From NCBI GenBank assembly GCA_023300835.1, contig JALZVB010000269.1, positions 1 to 14,843 on the forward strand: 14,843 nt of DNA, given 5' to 3'. The position numbers and the translations under genes were made by a program. The DNA comes from Saprospiraceae bacterium (GTDB lineage Bacteria; Bacteroidota; Bacteroidia; Chitinophagales; Saprospiraceae). Positions 7,745-14,843 of this stretch are shown in pieces. How positions within the stretch are numbered: the stretch's first letter is position 1; each line of letters starts with the position of its first letter. The notes beneath the pieces are model-generated. The model did not search any database, was not told where the DNA came from, and saw only the letters and a program-made list of their open reading frames with translations.

Positions 7745-8449
7745 TTACTCAAAAATATATCCTACTCCCAATTGCAAGTTGAGATAAGTGACTGTACTTG
7801 TTACTCTATTAAAATTATCTATTGTATTAGGTAGTTCTGAGTTATTTTCTACAAGATAAGTAGATGCCGTACCACTCATAATATTAGTCTTAAAACTTAT
7901 TAACAGCCCTTCATAGATAGCATATGAAAATCCTAAGCCAACTCCATATGCCAAACCGAGGTCAAACTCGTCTAGGTTATTAGATTCAAATGATTGTCCG
8001 TTTTCAAAAAAGGTTTCTGTTGTTTCTGAAAACAAAAACTGGGGACCTAATTTTGCTTCAATAAATGGTTCTAAAGCACCAAAATAGACACTGAAATAAT
8101 ATCTGTATTGCGCCAAAGCATTAATAATATTAGAAGTCGTGTTTAAGGCAGAGCTAGTAGGTGAACCGATGAAGGCATTACTGAAATCTGAACCTAAGCG
8201 TAAGTATTCAATTTGTCCTCCTACAAAACTATAACTAGACTCTATATCTCTCTGTCTAAGGTAAGAAAGAGAAAATCCAGTTAAGTTCTTATCTCCTATG
8301 TTATCACTGAAGCTGCCGATAGGAAAAGTCGGATTGATCGTAAATTCTATATTATTAACAAGAAAGTCACCAGCTACCTCTTCCTCTTCTTGTGCATATG
8401 AAACGCATACAAAAAGCATGAAAACCAAAAACATAATAAACCTGCTCAT
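7745..8449 (-). CDS. Outer-membrane beta-barrel protein (PorT/OmpW-like), function unknown
   Basis: From the ATG at 8449 the product has 234 residues. It starts with a clear signal peptide (MSRFIMFLVFMLFVCVSYAQ) and probable cleavage at or just after AQ, followed by an acidic EEEE run. The mature part alternates short beta-strand-like segments with polar loops and ends in LQLGVGYIFE, typical of 8-stranded barrels grouped as outer-membrane beta-barrel proteins in Bacteroidota. No binding motif is visible, so no specific function is given. An upstream in-frame ATG at 8509 would add 20 residues and bury the signal peptide, so it is rejected. The gene is divergent from the PLP enzyme gene and 41 bp ahead of rluD. 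Confidence 0.8.
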   Translation of the reverse strand: MSRFIMFLVFMLFVCVSYAQEEEEVAGDFLVNNIEFTINPTFPIGSFSDNIGDKNLTGFSLSYLRQRDIESSYSFVGGQIEYLRLGSDFSNAFIGSPTSSALNTTSNIINALAQYRYYFSVYFGALEPFIEAKLGPQFLFSETTETFFENGQSFESNNLDEFDLGLAYGVGLGFSYAIYEGLLISFKTNIMSGTASTYLVENNSELPNTIDNFNRVTSTVTYLNLQLGVGYIFE

Positions 8450-8513
8450 AGAAACATAATTATATTGTAAAATAACCTGACGGATTATAGTCAAAGTATA
8501 ATATGACATTGGA

Positions 8514-8521
8514 CAAAGGTA
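8514..8521 (-). promoter_or_regulatory. Candidate -7 element of the divergent 113-bp region
   Basis: The gap 8450-8562 separates the divergent beta-barrel and PLP-enzyme genes and should hold both promoters. On the minus strand TACCTTTG matches TAnnTTTG exactly, about 65 bp before the beta-barrel ATG. A -33 TTTG is not found at the right spacing. For the plus-strand gene only near-matches such as TATATTG (8524-8530) are visible. No riboswitch-like structure was recognised. Confidence 0.25.
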
Positions 8522-8562
8522 ACTATATTGCTTCTATTATACCATGTTACAATTATCATCTG

Positions 8563-9756
8563 ATGAAACTATCAATAGATACCCTCTGTGTTAAGGAAAA
8601 AGAAATAAATACAAGCGGAGAAGCCCATATACTCCCATTGCAAGCTACGACGGCTTATTCTTATAAGACAATACAAGACTCCATAGATGTATTCACTGGA
8701 AACGCTACTGGACATGTATACAGCAGATACGGCAACCCTACTGTGAACGCTGTAGAAGATAAACTGGCCAAAATGGAGTCTAACGGAACTGCTTTAACGC
8801 CATTCTGTATCTTAACAAGCTCTGGAATGTCCGCTATATCAACATTATGTCTGAGTTTATTACAACCTGGAGATGCACTCCTTACCCAAGGAAATCTCTA
8901 TGGCGGTACAACTGAGGTACTAAAGAAGGTAGTTCAAAAAAACAACGTTGAGATTATTATTGCAGACCTTAATAATGCTAATGAGATAGAGGATACTATC
9001 AAAAATAAACCTCAGATAAAAGCCATTTATTTTGAAACACCATCTAATCCAACGTTACAAGTTGTAGATATTTCTCAGCTTTCAGCAATAGCTAAGAAAC
9101 ATAATATCACTACGATTATTGATAATACATTCTGTACATTTTATTTGCAACGTCCTATGAGCCTAGGTGTAGACTATGTTATATATTCTACGACTAAATT
9201 CTTAAATGGACACGGAAATGCTATTGGCGGTGCTATACTAGGCGCTGATTATAAAAACAAACAACAAGTATGGGAGTATATGAAACTGCTGGGGACCAAC
9301 ACTAACCCCTGGGATGCTTGGCTTTTACATAATGGGATCAAGACGCTATCTGTCAGAATGGATAGACACTGCCAAAATGCACTAGCAATTGCAAATTTTC
9401 TTGAAAGCCACCCTAAAGTGAAAAAAGTAAATTATCCCGGGCTACTATCGAACAAAGGTCACAAGGTTGCCACAAAACAAATGTCGCAATACGGCGGTAT
9501 GTTATCATTTGAAATAGATGGAAACTTGGATGATGCTAAGACATTTATGGACAAGACGCAATTGTGTACCATTGCAGCAACTCTAGGGAATGTAGACACC
9601 TTACTACTCCACCCTGCGACTTCCTCTCACCTTAACATATCTCCTGATCAAAGGTTGGCTCATGGGGTAACAGATGGACTCATTAGAGTAAGTGTAGGCA
9701 TAGAAAATGTTGACGACCTCATTGCAGATATGAAGCATGCACTGGATCTAATTTAA
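8563..9756 (+). CDS. PLP-dependent Cys/Met-metabolism enzyme (gamma-lyase/gamma-synthase family)
   Basis: From the ATG at 8563 the enzyme has 397 residues, close to the usual family length. It shows the fold-type I Cys/Met metabolism signatures: VYSRYGNPT (Tyr53 and Arg55, which contact the cofactor phosphate from the neighbouring subunit), LYGG (Tyr113), ETPSNPTL, Asp187 in IIDNTF (pairs with the pyridine nitrogen) and the Schiff-base Lys212 in STTKFLNGHG. Members interconvert cystathionine, homocysteine, O-acetylhomoserine or methionine. The position of the active-site Cys of classic methionine gamma-lyases (Cys116 in Pseudomonas) is Gly115 here, which argues against a strict methionine gamma-lyase; the exact reaction stays open. 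An upstream in-frame ATG (8503) adds 20 residues unlike the family and overlaps the divergent promoter region, so it is not preferred. No partner sulfur-metabolism gene is adjacent. Confidence 0.9.
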   Translation: MKLSIDTLCVKEKEINTSGEAHILPLQATTAYSYKTIQDSIDVFTGNATGHVYSRYGNPTVNAVEDKLAKMESNGTALTPFCILTSSGMSAISTLCLSLLQPGDALLTQGNLYGGTTEVLKKVVQKNNVEIIIADLNNANEIEDTIKNKPQIKAIYFETPSNPTLQVVDISQLSAIAKKHNITTIIDNTFCTFYLQRPMSLGVDYVIYSTTKFLNGHGNAIGGAILGADYKNKQQVWEYMKLLGTNTNPWDAWLLHNGIKTLSVRMDRHCQNALAIANFLESHPKVKKVNYPGLLSNKGHKVATKQMSQYGGMLSFEIDGNLDDAKTFMDKTQLCTIAATLGNVDTLLLHPATSSHLNISPDQRLAHGVTDGLIRVSVGIENVDDLIADMKHALDLI

Positions 9757-9774
9757 GTTAATATCTGCAACGTT

Positions 9775-10284
9775 TTAGCTTAAGTTAGACCGCTCACCTA
9801 ATTCTACGACTCTTAGATTTTCGATCTTACTGTTATTACAATCAAACAACAATATGGTTCTTACATTGTGGTTTCCTACCATTCCACAGGCACCTGGATT
9901 CATATGAATAAGGTCTAGCTGCTTATCTCTCACAACTTTACATATATGACTATGTCCACATATGTAAATGTCTGGCTTATTTTCTACTAATAATTGCTTG
10001 ACTCTTTTGGTATATCTTCCTGGGTACCCGCCGATATGCGTTATAAATACTTTTACGCCTTCGCATTCAAATGAATTATTGAGTGGGAAAATTACTCTTA
10101 CATCAGTATCATCAATGTTCCCATAAACGCCACGCAGTTCTTTACCTAGTTTTTCAAGGTCATGAATCACATGAACTAGTCCGATATCTCCTGCATGCCA
10201 TATTTCGTCTACGTCTTTAAGATGTTCAACCACATCTTCGCCTAGGTGGCTATGGGTATCAGATATTAATGCTATTTTTTTCAA
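9775..10284 (-). CDS. YfcE/MJ0936-type metallophosphoesterase
   Basis: The 169-residue protein has the full calcineurin-like metallophosphoesterase set in order: DTHSH (Asp9, His11), GD (Asp33), GNID (Asn56), ITHIGG (His83) and GHSH (His111, His113). These bind two metal ions, usually Mn. Small members of this family hydrolyse phosphodiesters in vitro, and their physiological substrates are mostly unknown. There is no signal peptide, so it is cytoplasmic. It converges on the PLP enzyme gene with an 18-bp gap in which I see no terminator. A -7-like element lies upstream, and the terminator of the large surface protein gene separates the two units, so it is probably transcribed alone. Confidence 0.92.
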   Translation of the reverse strand: MKKIALISDTHSHLGEDVVEHLKDVDEIWHAGDIGLVHVIHDLEKLGKELRGVYGNIDDTDVRVIFPLNNSFECEGVKVFITHIGGYPGRYTKRVKQLLVENKPDIYICGHSHICKVVRDKQLDLIHMNPGACGMVGNHNVRTILLFDCNNSKIENLRVVELGERSNLS

Positions 10285-10315
10285 TTGTGATATTTTAAGT
10301 TATCAACTATAGTTT

Positions 10316-10323
10316 CAAAATTA
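10316..10323 (-). promoter_or_regulatory. Candidate -7 promoter element of the phosphoesterase gene
   Basis: On the minus strand this reads TAATTTTG, an exact TAnnTTTG match, 31 bp before the ATG at 10284. It would give a leader of roughly 20-25 nt. It sits in the 142-bp gap 10285-10426, downstream of the terminator at 10370-10403, which is where a promoter for this gene is needed. The -33 element is poor. Confidence 0.4.
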
Positions 10324-10369
10324 CTATTTCTTCTAAGTCCATTCTTAATATTAACATAAGTCCCTAAAC

Positions 10370-10403
10370 AAAAAACGCCAGCACATGATTACTCATGGCT
10401 GGC
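10370..10403 (-). terminator. Intrinsic terminator of the large T9SS protein gene
   Basis: On the minus strand the arms GCCAGCCATGA and TCATG-GCTGGC form an 11-bp stem with one bulged base and a 4-nt loop (GTAA), followed by G and six T residues. It starts 23 bp after the stop at 10427. The GC-rich base of the stem stands out against the AT-rich surroundings. This is the clearest terminator in the window. Confidence 0.88.
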
Positions 10404-10426
10404 ATTCGATTACATTAAAAACACAT

Positions 10427-13400
10427 TTATTTTAAAAGAATCATTTTCTTAGTATGACTCGATGTTTGATTTTCTAATCTGTAGATGAGTACACCTGAAG
10501 TGTTAAGTTCACCGGCGTTAATTTCGAATTGGTTAATTCCTTTTTTGAAACTTCCATTCTCTTGATACAACAATTTTCCATTTGCATCAAAAACAGTCAA
10601 AGTAACATCTTGCGCTGTAGGTAATGAAAAAGCAATATTAGTAAGTTCGTTAAACGGGTTAGGCTCATTCTGGAATACTTCCATCTCGCCAGCAACCTCT
10701 ACTTTATGATTTGTTACAACAAAATTGATATCTAGAATGCTGTTATCCATTGCGTATGCTTCAGATGATAACACCTCAGAATTAATTGTAAACATATCTT
10801 GTATGTTACCCGTATTTCTTGATTCGAAATATACTGTAAACAATAAGTCACCTTCGTTAAGCTCAGTACCACTTATGTCACTGTAACTAACCGTAATAAC
10901 ACCTGAGTGATTATTAAGTAGCGCAAAATTATCTTCAGATATATTTAAGTTACCTGAATCTAATCCTTGAAACACTAAGTTCTCGTGATCAAAATCCATT
11001 GAAAATTGTAGTCCTGACATATCCATATCTGACTCCAATATGATAGGTACTGCTACCAACTCACCAGAAACAAATTCTGTATTCTGTGTACTTAAAAATA
11101 CGTTATCTCTAGATCTAGAAGCTACTTTTTGGCTCTTAGCACTCATCACTACACTGTTGTTAACATCACCAACTTTGACACCTATAAAATCAATATCCAT
11201 ATCCGTACCATGCAGATCAGCTTTCATTATTTCGTCAGCGTAGTTCCATGGATTAAGTTGAGAAGAAAATTCAAAATTTCTATCTACAAATACCCAAGAC
11301 TCGTTCTGTGGTAATTCTGTATATACACCTAGTATTAACTTTCTCAACTGAATAAGGTCTAATCCATTAACTTTCTGATCATTGTTAATATCTGCAGCTA
11401 TTATTTTATAAGGTGAGTCTAGTTGAGTAATGCCTAGTATGTGTCTTTGTATATGAACAAGGTCTAATGTAGATACACCATTGAGATCATCAACATCCCT
11501 ATGTGGTGTAACCATATAATCACTGTAATATTCTACATTGTTAAATGCATACAAACCAATCTGTGATGTTAACTTAGAAGATACATCACTGTTATTCATA
11601 TTTCCAAGATCAACTTCAACATCTTGTACAGCTTCCTCGTTCTCTGTAGTAATATTTCCACCTAATGTTGCCATTGAGCCAACATCTGTACATAAGTTTC
11701 TTGTATCCTGTAGGTCTAATATAACTGTACATGACTCATAGTCCAAACTTTCATCTACTACATATACTGTAAGTGGAATAGAAGCACCTACGCCATTAGT
11801 GATATCACTACAAGTGAATGTCCTAAAAGTCTCTGGGTAAGATGCCGTACCTGGTTCAGCAAAAGAAAATACTAATGTATCTAAACCGGAACAACCACCT
11901 TGACTCTTAAGGTTGAAATCTGATGCCCAAACTATTGCTTCACTATCTTCATTCAATGTCCATGTTATAGAAGCTAGACATATTGGTAGAGGCGGCGCAT
12001 CTCCTTTTATTTCAAAAGTGTATTTACAGCTTGATTCTTCACCACCACATTCATTATTAGCAAAAAATGTAATCATGTGAGTTCCTACTGAATGATTGCC
12101 TGTGTATTCAATGCCTGATCCTGAACTGTCAACATTACCGTCAGAGTTAAGGTCTAGTTCGTATCTAACATTTAGCTCTGAACATGAGTTAGTTACATTA
12201 GCCGTTATCTGTACATCTGCTTTACAAGTTACGCCTTCTGCAGAAATAGCTAATGACGCCGTAGGACAAGTAAACTCAGGTGTTGAAGTATTATTTATTG
12301 TTAATTGTTGTGTTCCTGTAAGTATATGTTCACTAGGATTATCTGGGTTAAATCTGCACCAATCTATTATCGTCCATGTTCTTACAATTGTATAACAAGA
12401 TCCTCCAAAATTTGTAAATAATCTATCTGAATCAACAAAACCAATCGCAATATTAGAACAACCCATTTGATTTCGCTCTACTGGGTAACCTGTCTGATCT
12501 GGGTCTATAGATTCGTTAGAATTACATACATCTATTGTCTTATCTGTAGGGAAAGTATAATCATCTGCAGTAAGCAAGTTGGCTGCTCCAGTTGTAGGTA
12601 ATAACGTTATGGTTTGAATACATTCCTCTAACTCAAGGTTGGAAATCGTACTCATCACGATAATTGTTCTTATTACAGTTCCCGTATTACAATCTACATT
12701 GAAGTCATCTAGATTAAAATCATCTGAACCTACTCTAAATGATACGCTACAACCATCAACACCAGATATAGTTCCTAACTGAGATACATCTGTATAGTCA
12801 TCATCACATGTTAAGTTAACTGTTGTCGCAGGACAACTTATCACTGGAAATCCTCCAGCATCATTGACACATACCCTACTGATGCAAGTACTTGAATTAT
12901 CAGTATCATCAAATATTTTCAATTCTACATTAAGTGTATCTCCTAAATCGTTACAGCAAAACTGGATGTCAGATCCAAAACTAGAATCACTCGTTCCTGG
13001 GCATGTTCCTCCAAGTCTTCTTACTTCATATTCTGTTACTGAACCACATGGATCAAAACTACCATCATCAAATACTTCAGCTCTTACATCTACTTTCCCT
13101 TCTGTATTAAGAGATACTTTAGTGAAGCCTTCACATATTGCAATAGGCGCATTATTGTCAGTAACTTCTATTTCAAAGAAACAACAGTTAGTGAAATCAG
13201 CTGGATCTTCCCCTTCGTTTGTATTAATTGTCGCACCGTTACCACAGTCATCTTCCCAGCAATATCTTACCCAAGCTGCTCTCTCTATAGTTTGAGGAAT
13301 TGTATAAGTACTATCTGCTCCTATACTAATATCTTTATAAGGACCTACTGCAGGTTGATCAGTACCTGCAATTGCAGATAAATATGAAACTGTCAACTTA

Positions 13401-14569
13401 AGTGGAAAAGAACAATCTAATGGTGTAATAGGTGCTGTTGTAGAATCGATTATTCCATATGGGTCTACTTTTACATCAGCGGCAAAACAATCAAAAGAAT
13501 TAGAAGGAATAGAAAGCGCAACTTGGCCTCTGGCAAACGTAGTTCCATCTGCTCTTACACATAATGATACAGGTGAAGCGGAGTCAATTATCTTAATAAC
13601 TTGTCCTCTTTGTTTAGTCTCTCCTGTACACCAATCTACAACTAACCAGTCTCTGATAAATTTATTCTGTACCCCACAAGGTTGTGAGCTAGCGATATCC
13701 GTAAACGTAAACATAATGTTGCCGCAATTCAATCCTGTAGGATATCCTGTTACTTCAGGTTCTAGTGAAGGGTATGCGTTGCATTCATCTACTTCAAGAC
13801 TTCTAATAAAATTAGCTGGAAACGTTACCGTTTCTAAGTCTTGCCTTAGTACTCTGATCAATTGTTTACATGTTGTAGCATTTCCTCTATTGTCTCTCGC
13901 TAACCATGTTCTCGTAATAAGCGCAGAATATTCACCTGTACAAGATGGCATTGATTCATCTTCGAACGTTGGCGCTCCAGCCATGCTACATGTGCTTACA
14001 AGTGTAGGTGTTAGAATACCTGAACCAAATGGTACATCTACTTGTACGTTATTAGATAAGTCTTCACAACTTATAGTCGCTGATCCGAAACCGTAAGGCT
14101 CAGCAGTTGTCTGCACAGCACAATTATCAAATTTAGGACCTATCTTATCTTCGATATTCAAATATCCCCAGCAGTTAAGACCACAAGGATCTAGTGATAC
14201 TGAAGCCTTGATACGTGTATTCACATAAGTATCACCTATAGTTGTACCTGGAATCAGGTTACCTTGCTCATCTCTCAATGTTATAGAGAAATCAGATTCT
14301 TGGAATCCAAAAAGTGAGCTCTGTAACACAAGTGCTACAGTTATTTCAGCTTCACATGATTCGTTAGTAGATACATTTACTGATCCATTACAAGACAGAC
14401 TTACTTGGCTACAATCTTGGGCATTCATTATGCCTGAGATCATACACATGCCTACCACATATAGCATGACGTGCCATAGTGAGGATTTAAGGCTTACCAT
14501 TCTCTTTTTAAGGGATTGTTTCATATCCGTTGAAGGTGTTGGTGTTATAATATTTATTTGATTTGACAT
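10427..14569 (-). CDS. Large T9SS-exported multi-domain surface protein with dockerin-like and cohesin-like domains
   Basis: The 1380-residue protein opens with a long signal region; its hydrophobic core at about 32-48 ends in NAQ near residue 51. Residues 52-960 are Cys-rich beta-sandwich-like modules resembling HYR/Ig-type repeats; one ~80-residue module occurs twice (258-333 and 677-764). An EF-hand-like loop, DLNSDGNVDSSG, lies near 806. Then come a carboxypeptidase-regulatory-like fold (~962-1024), a dockerin-like domain (1025-1085, second loop DINNDQKVNGLD canonical, first loop degenerate), a cohesin-like domain (~1155-1280, with PIILESDMDMSGLQFSMDF) and a T9SS type A sorting domain (PNPF at 1303-1306, end TKKMILLK). 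It should therefore be exported by type IX secretion and then cell-attached or released. No catalytic domain is recognisable. The start could also be the ATG at 14524, removing 15 residues; the A-rich AAGAAGAAAAG before 14569 favours the longer form. Probably co-transcribed with the upstream T9SS gene. Confidence 0.87.
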   Translation of the reverse strand: MSNQINIITPTPSTDMKQSLKKRMVSLKSSLWHVMLYVVGMCMISGIMNAQDCSQVSLSCNGSVNVSTNESCEAEITVALVLQSSLFGFQESDFSITLRDEQGNLIPGTTIGDTYVNTRIKASVSLDPCGLNCWGYLNIEDKIGPKFDNCAVQTTAEPYGFGSATISCEDLSNNVQVDVPFGSGILTPTLVSTCSMAGAPTFEDESMPSCTGEYSALITRTWLARDNRGNATTCKQLIRVLRQDLETVTFPANFIRSLEVDECNAYPSLEPEVTGYPTGLNCGNIMFTFTDIASSQPCGVQNKFIRDWLVVDWCTGETKQRGQVIKIIDSASPVSLCVRADGTTFARGQVALSIPSNSFDCFAADVKVDPYGIIDSTTAPITPLDCSFPLKLTVSYLSAIAGTDQPAVGPYKDISIGADSTYTIPQTIERAAWVRYCWEDDCGNGATINTNEGEDPADFTNCCFFEIEVTDNNAPIAICEGFTKVSLNTEGKVDVRAEVFDDGSFDPCGSVTEYEVRRLGGTCPGTSDSSFGSDIQFCCNDLGDTLNVELKIFDDTDNSSTCISRVCVNDAGGFPVISCPATTVNLTCDDDYTDVSQLGTISGVDGCSVSFRVGSDDFNLDDFNVDCNTGTVIRTIIVMSTISNLELEECIQTITLLPTTGAANLLTADDYTFPTDKTIDVCNSNESIDPDQTGYPVERNQMGCSNIAIGFVDSDRLFTNFGGSCYTIVRTWTIIDWCRFNPDNPSEHILTGTQQLTINNTSTPEFTCPTASLAISAEGVTCKADVQITANVTNSCSELNVRYELDLNSDGNVDSSGSGIEYTGNHSVGTHMITFFANNECGGEESSCKYTFEIKGDAPPLPICLASITWTLNEDSEAIVWASDFNLKSQGGCSGLDTLVFSFAEPGTASYPETFRTFTCSDITNGVGASIPLTVYVVDESLDYESCTVILDLQDTRNLCTDVGSMATLGGNITTENEEAVQDVEVDLGNMNNSDVSSKLTSQIGLYAFNNVEYYSDYMVTPHRDVDDLNGVSTLDLVHIQRHILGITQLDSPYKIIAADINNDQKVNGLDLIQLRKLILGVYTELPQNESWVFVDRNFEFSSQLNPWNYADEIMKADLHGTDMDIDFIGVKVGDVNNSVVMSAKSQKVASRSRDNVFLSTQNTEFVSGELVAVPIILESDMDMSGLQFSMDFDHENLVFQGLDSGNLNISEDNFALLNNHSGVITVSYSDISGTELNEGDLLFTVYFESRNTGNIQDMFTINSEVLSSEAYAMDNSILDINFVVTNHKVEVAGEMEVFQNEPNPFNELTNIAFSLPTAQDVTLTVFDANGKLLYQENGSFKKGINQFEINAGELNTSGVLIYRLENQTSSHTKKMILLK
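12278..12541 (-). repeat. Cys-rich repeat module B of the large surface protein
   Basis: Encodes residues 677-764. It matches module A in order and spacing: C682, an 11-residue step to TGYP (693-696), C704, C725 in an SCYTIVRTW segment, then IIDWC with C738. The four cysteines correspond to those of module A. Similarity is at protein level only; the DNA is diverged, so this is an old internal duplication. Confidence 0.65.
13571..13798 (-). repeat. Cys-rich repeat module A of the large surface protein
   Basis: Encodes residues 258-333, with C263, TGYP at 274-277, C282, C298 and VVDWC ending in C314. Four aligned cysteines and the W-x(3)-D-W-C end match module B 419 residues further on. Two disulfides per module are plausible in an exported protein. 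Confidence 0.65.
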
Positions 14570-14597
14570 CTTTTCTTCTTTAGGGTTGTGAATTAGG

Positions 14598-14843
14598 TTA
14601 TCTCAATACGATCATCTTCTTAGTAGAAGTGTGATTGTCTGATGAGATCTGGTAGTATAATACCCCAGTCGCACCTAGTTCATTTCCTAGTAATTTGAAT
14701 TGGTTATATCCGGAGATAAACCTTTGTTCATCTTGATAAATAACTTTACCGCTTATATCTGTAACAACTAATTGTACATCACTCTCACTAGGAATAGTGA
14801 ATCCAATTACTGTTTCTTGCTTGAATGGATTAGGAATATTTTG
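14598..14843 (-). CDS. C-terminal end of a second T9SS cargo protein, truncated by window edge
   Basis: Only the last 81 codons lie in the window; the gene continues beyond 14843. The translated end begins QNIPNPFKQE and closes with TSTKKMIVLR before TAA. This is the type A sorting domain of type IX secretion: the PNPF motif, a beta-sandwich pattern, an SGKVIYQ strand, and a basic, hydrophobic C-terminus. It resembles the C-terminus of the next gene (PNPF, NQF, GVL-Y, TKKMI-L), as expected for shared sorting signals. The stop is 28 bp before the ATG at 14569 and no terminator intervenes, so both cargo genes probably form one transcript. The functional part of the protein is not visible. Confidence 0.9.
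   Translation of the reverse strand, partial: QNIPNPFKQETVIGFTIPSESDVQLVVTDISGKVIYQDEQRFISGYNQFKLLGNELGATGVLYYQISSDNHTSTKKMIVLR

Noticed and set aside
8450..8562. Riboswitch (for example SAM-type) ahead of the sulfur amino-acid enzyme gene
   Set aside because: The 113-bp gap shows no GC-containing helices or terminator-like alternative; too short and AT-rich for a recognisable class.
10427..14569. Plus-strand open frames opposite the large surface protein (for example 12864-13295 and 13716-14096)
   Set aside because: They are Ser/Thr/Leu-rich mirror translations of a strong minus-strand gene, with no recognisable motifs or own signals.
1..14843. CRISPR array, insertion sequence, phage or known defence system
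   Set aside because: No direct-repeat/spacer pattern, transposase, integrase, nuclease-ATPase pair or terminal inverted repeats were found on either strand by reading.

Overview
The window looks like chromosomal DNA from a member of the Bacteroidota, most likely a marine-type lineage in or near the Saprospiria. Four things point that way: an AT-rich, compact gene layout; two proteins ending in type IX secretion (T9SS) type A sorting domains; a lipoprotein-type TamA homologue (TamL-like); and a 1380-residue Cys-rich surface protein of the multi-domain kind common in Saprospiraceae. This placement comes from protein character only; no rRNA or other marker is present.

Layout, left to right: (1) the 3' part of a TlpA-like thiol-disulfide oxidoreductase gene (+), closed by an intrinsic terminator. 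(2) A SpoU/TrmH-family RNA methyltransferase (-) whose ATG directly abuts the TTG start of the divergent TamL-like outer-membrane assembly factor (+). (3) A minus-strand run, read right to left as OmpW/PorT-type beta-barrel, RluD-type pseudouridine synthase, LuxC-family acyl-CoA reductase, endonuclease III and periplasmic PAP2 phosphatase. Gaps in the run are 41 bp, -40 bp (overlap), 1 bp and 45 bp, so it is probably one operon. (4) A divergent plus-strand gene for a Cys/Met-metabolism PLP enzyme (gamma-lyase or gamma-synthase type). (5) A YfcE-type metallophosphoesterase (-). (6) A large T9SS-exported protein (-) with a strong terminator. (7) The last 81 codons of a second T9SS cargo gene lying 28 bp upstream of it.

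Most genes are housekeeping: RNA modification, base-excision repair, envelope assembly, sulfur amino-acid metabolism and redox. The accessory part is the right-hand 4.4 kb. There two exported proteins lie in tandem, and the complete one carries Cys-rich repeat modules, a dockerin-like domain, a cohesin-like domain and a T9SS sorting domain in a single chain. I found no CRISPR array, tRNA, rRNA, insertion sequence, phage gene or recognisable defence system. No gene-free stretch exceeds 300 bases; the longest are 142 bp (10285-10426) and 113 bp (8450-8562), both described below.
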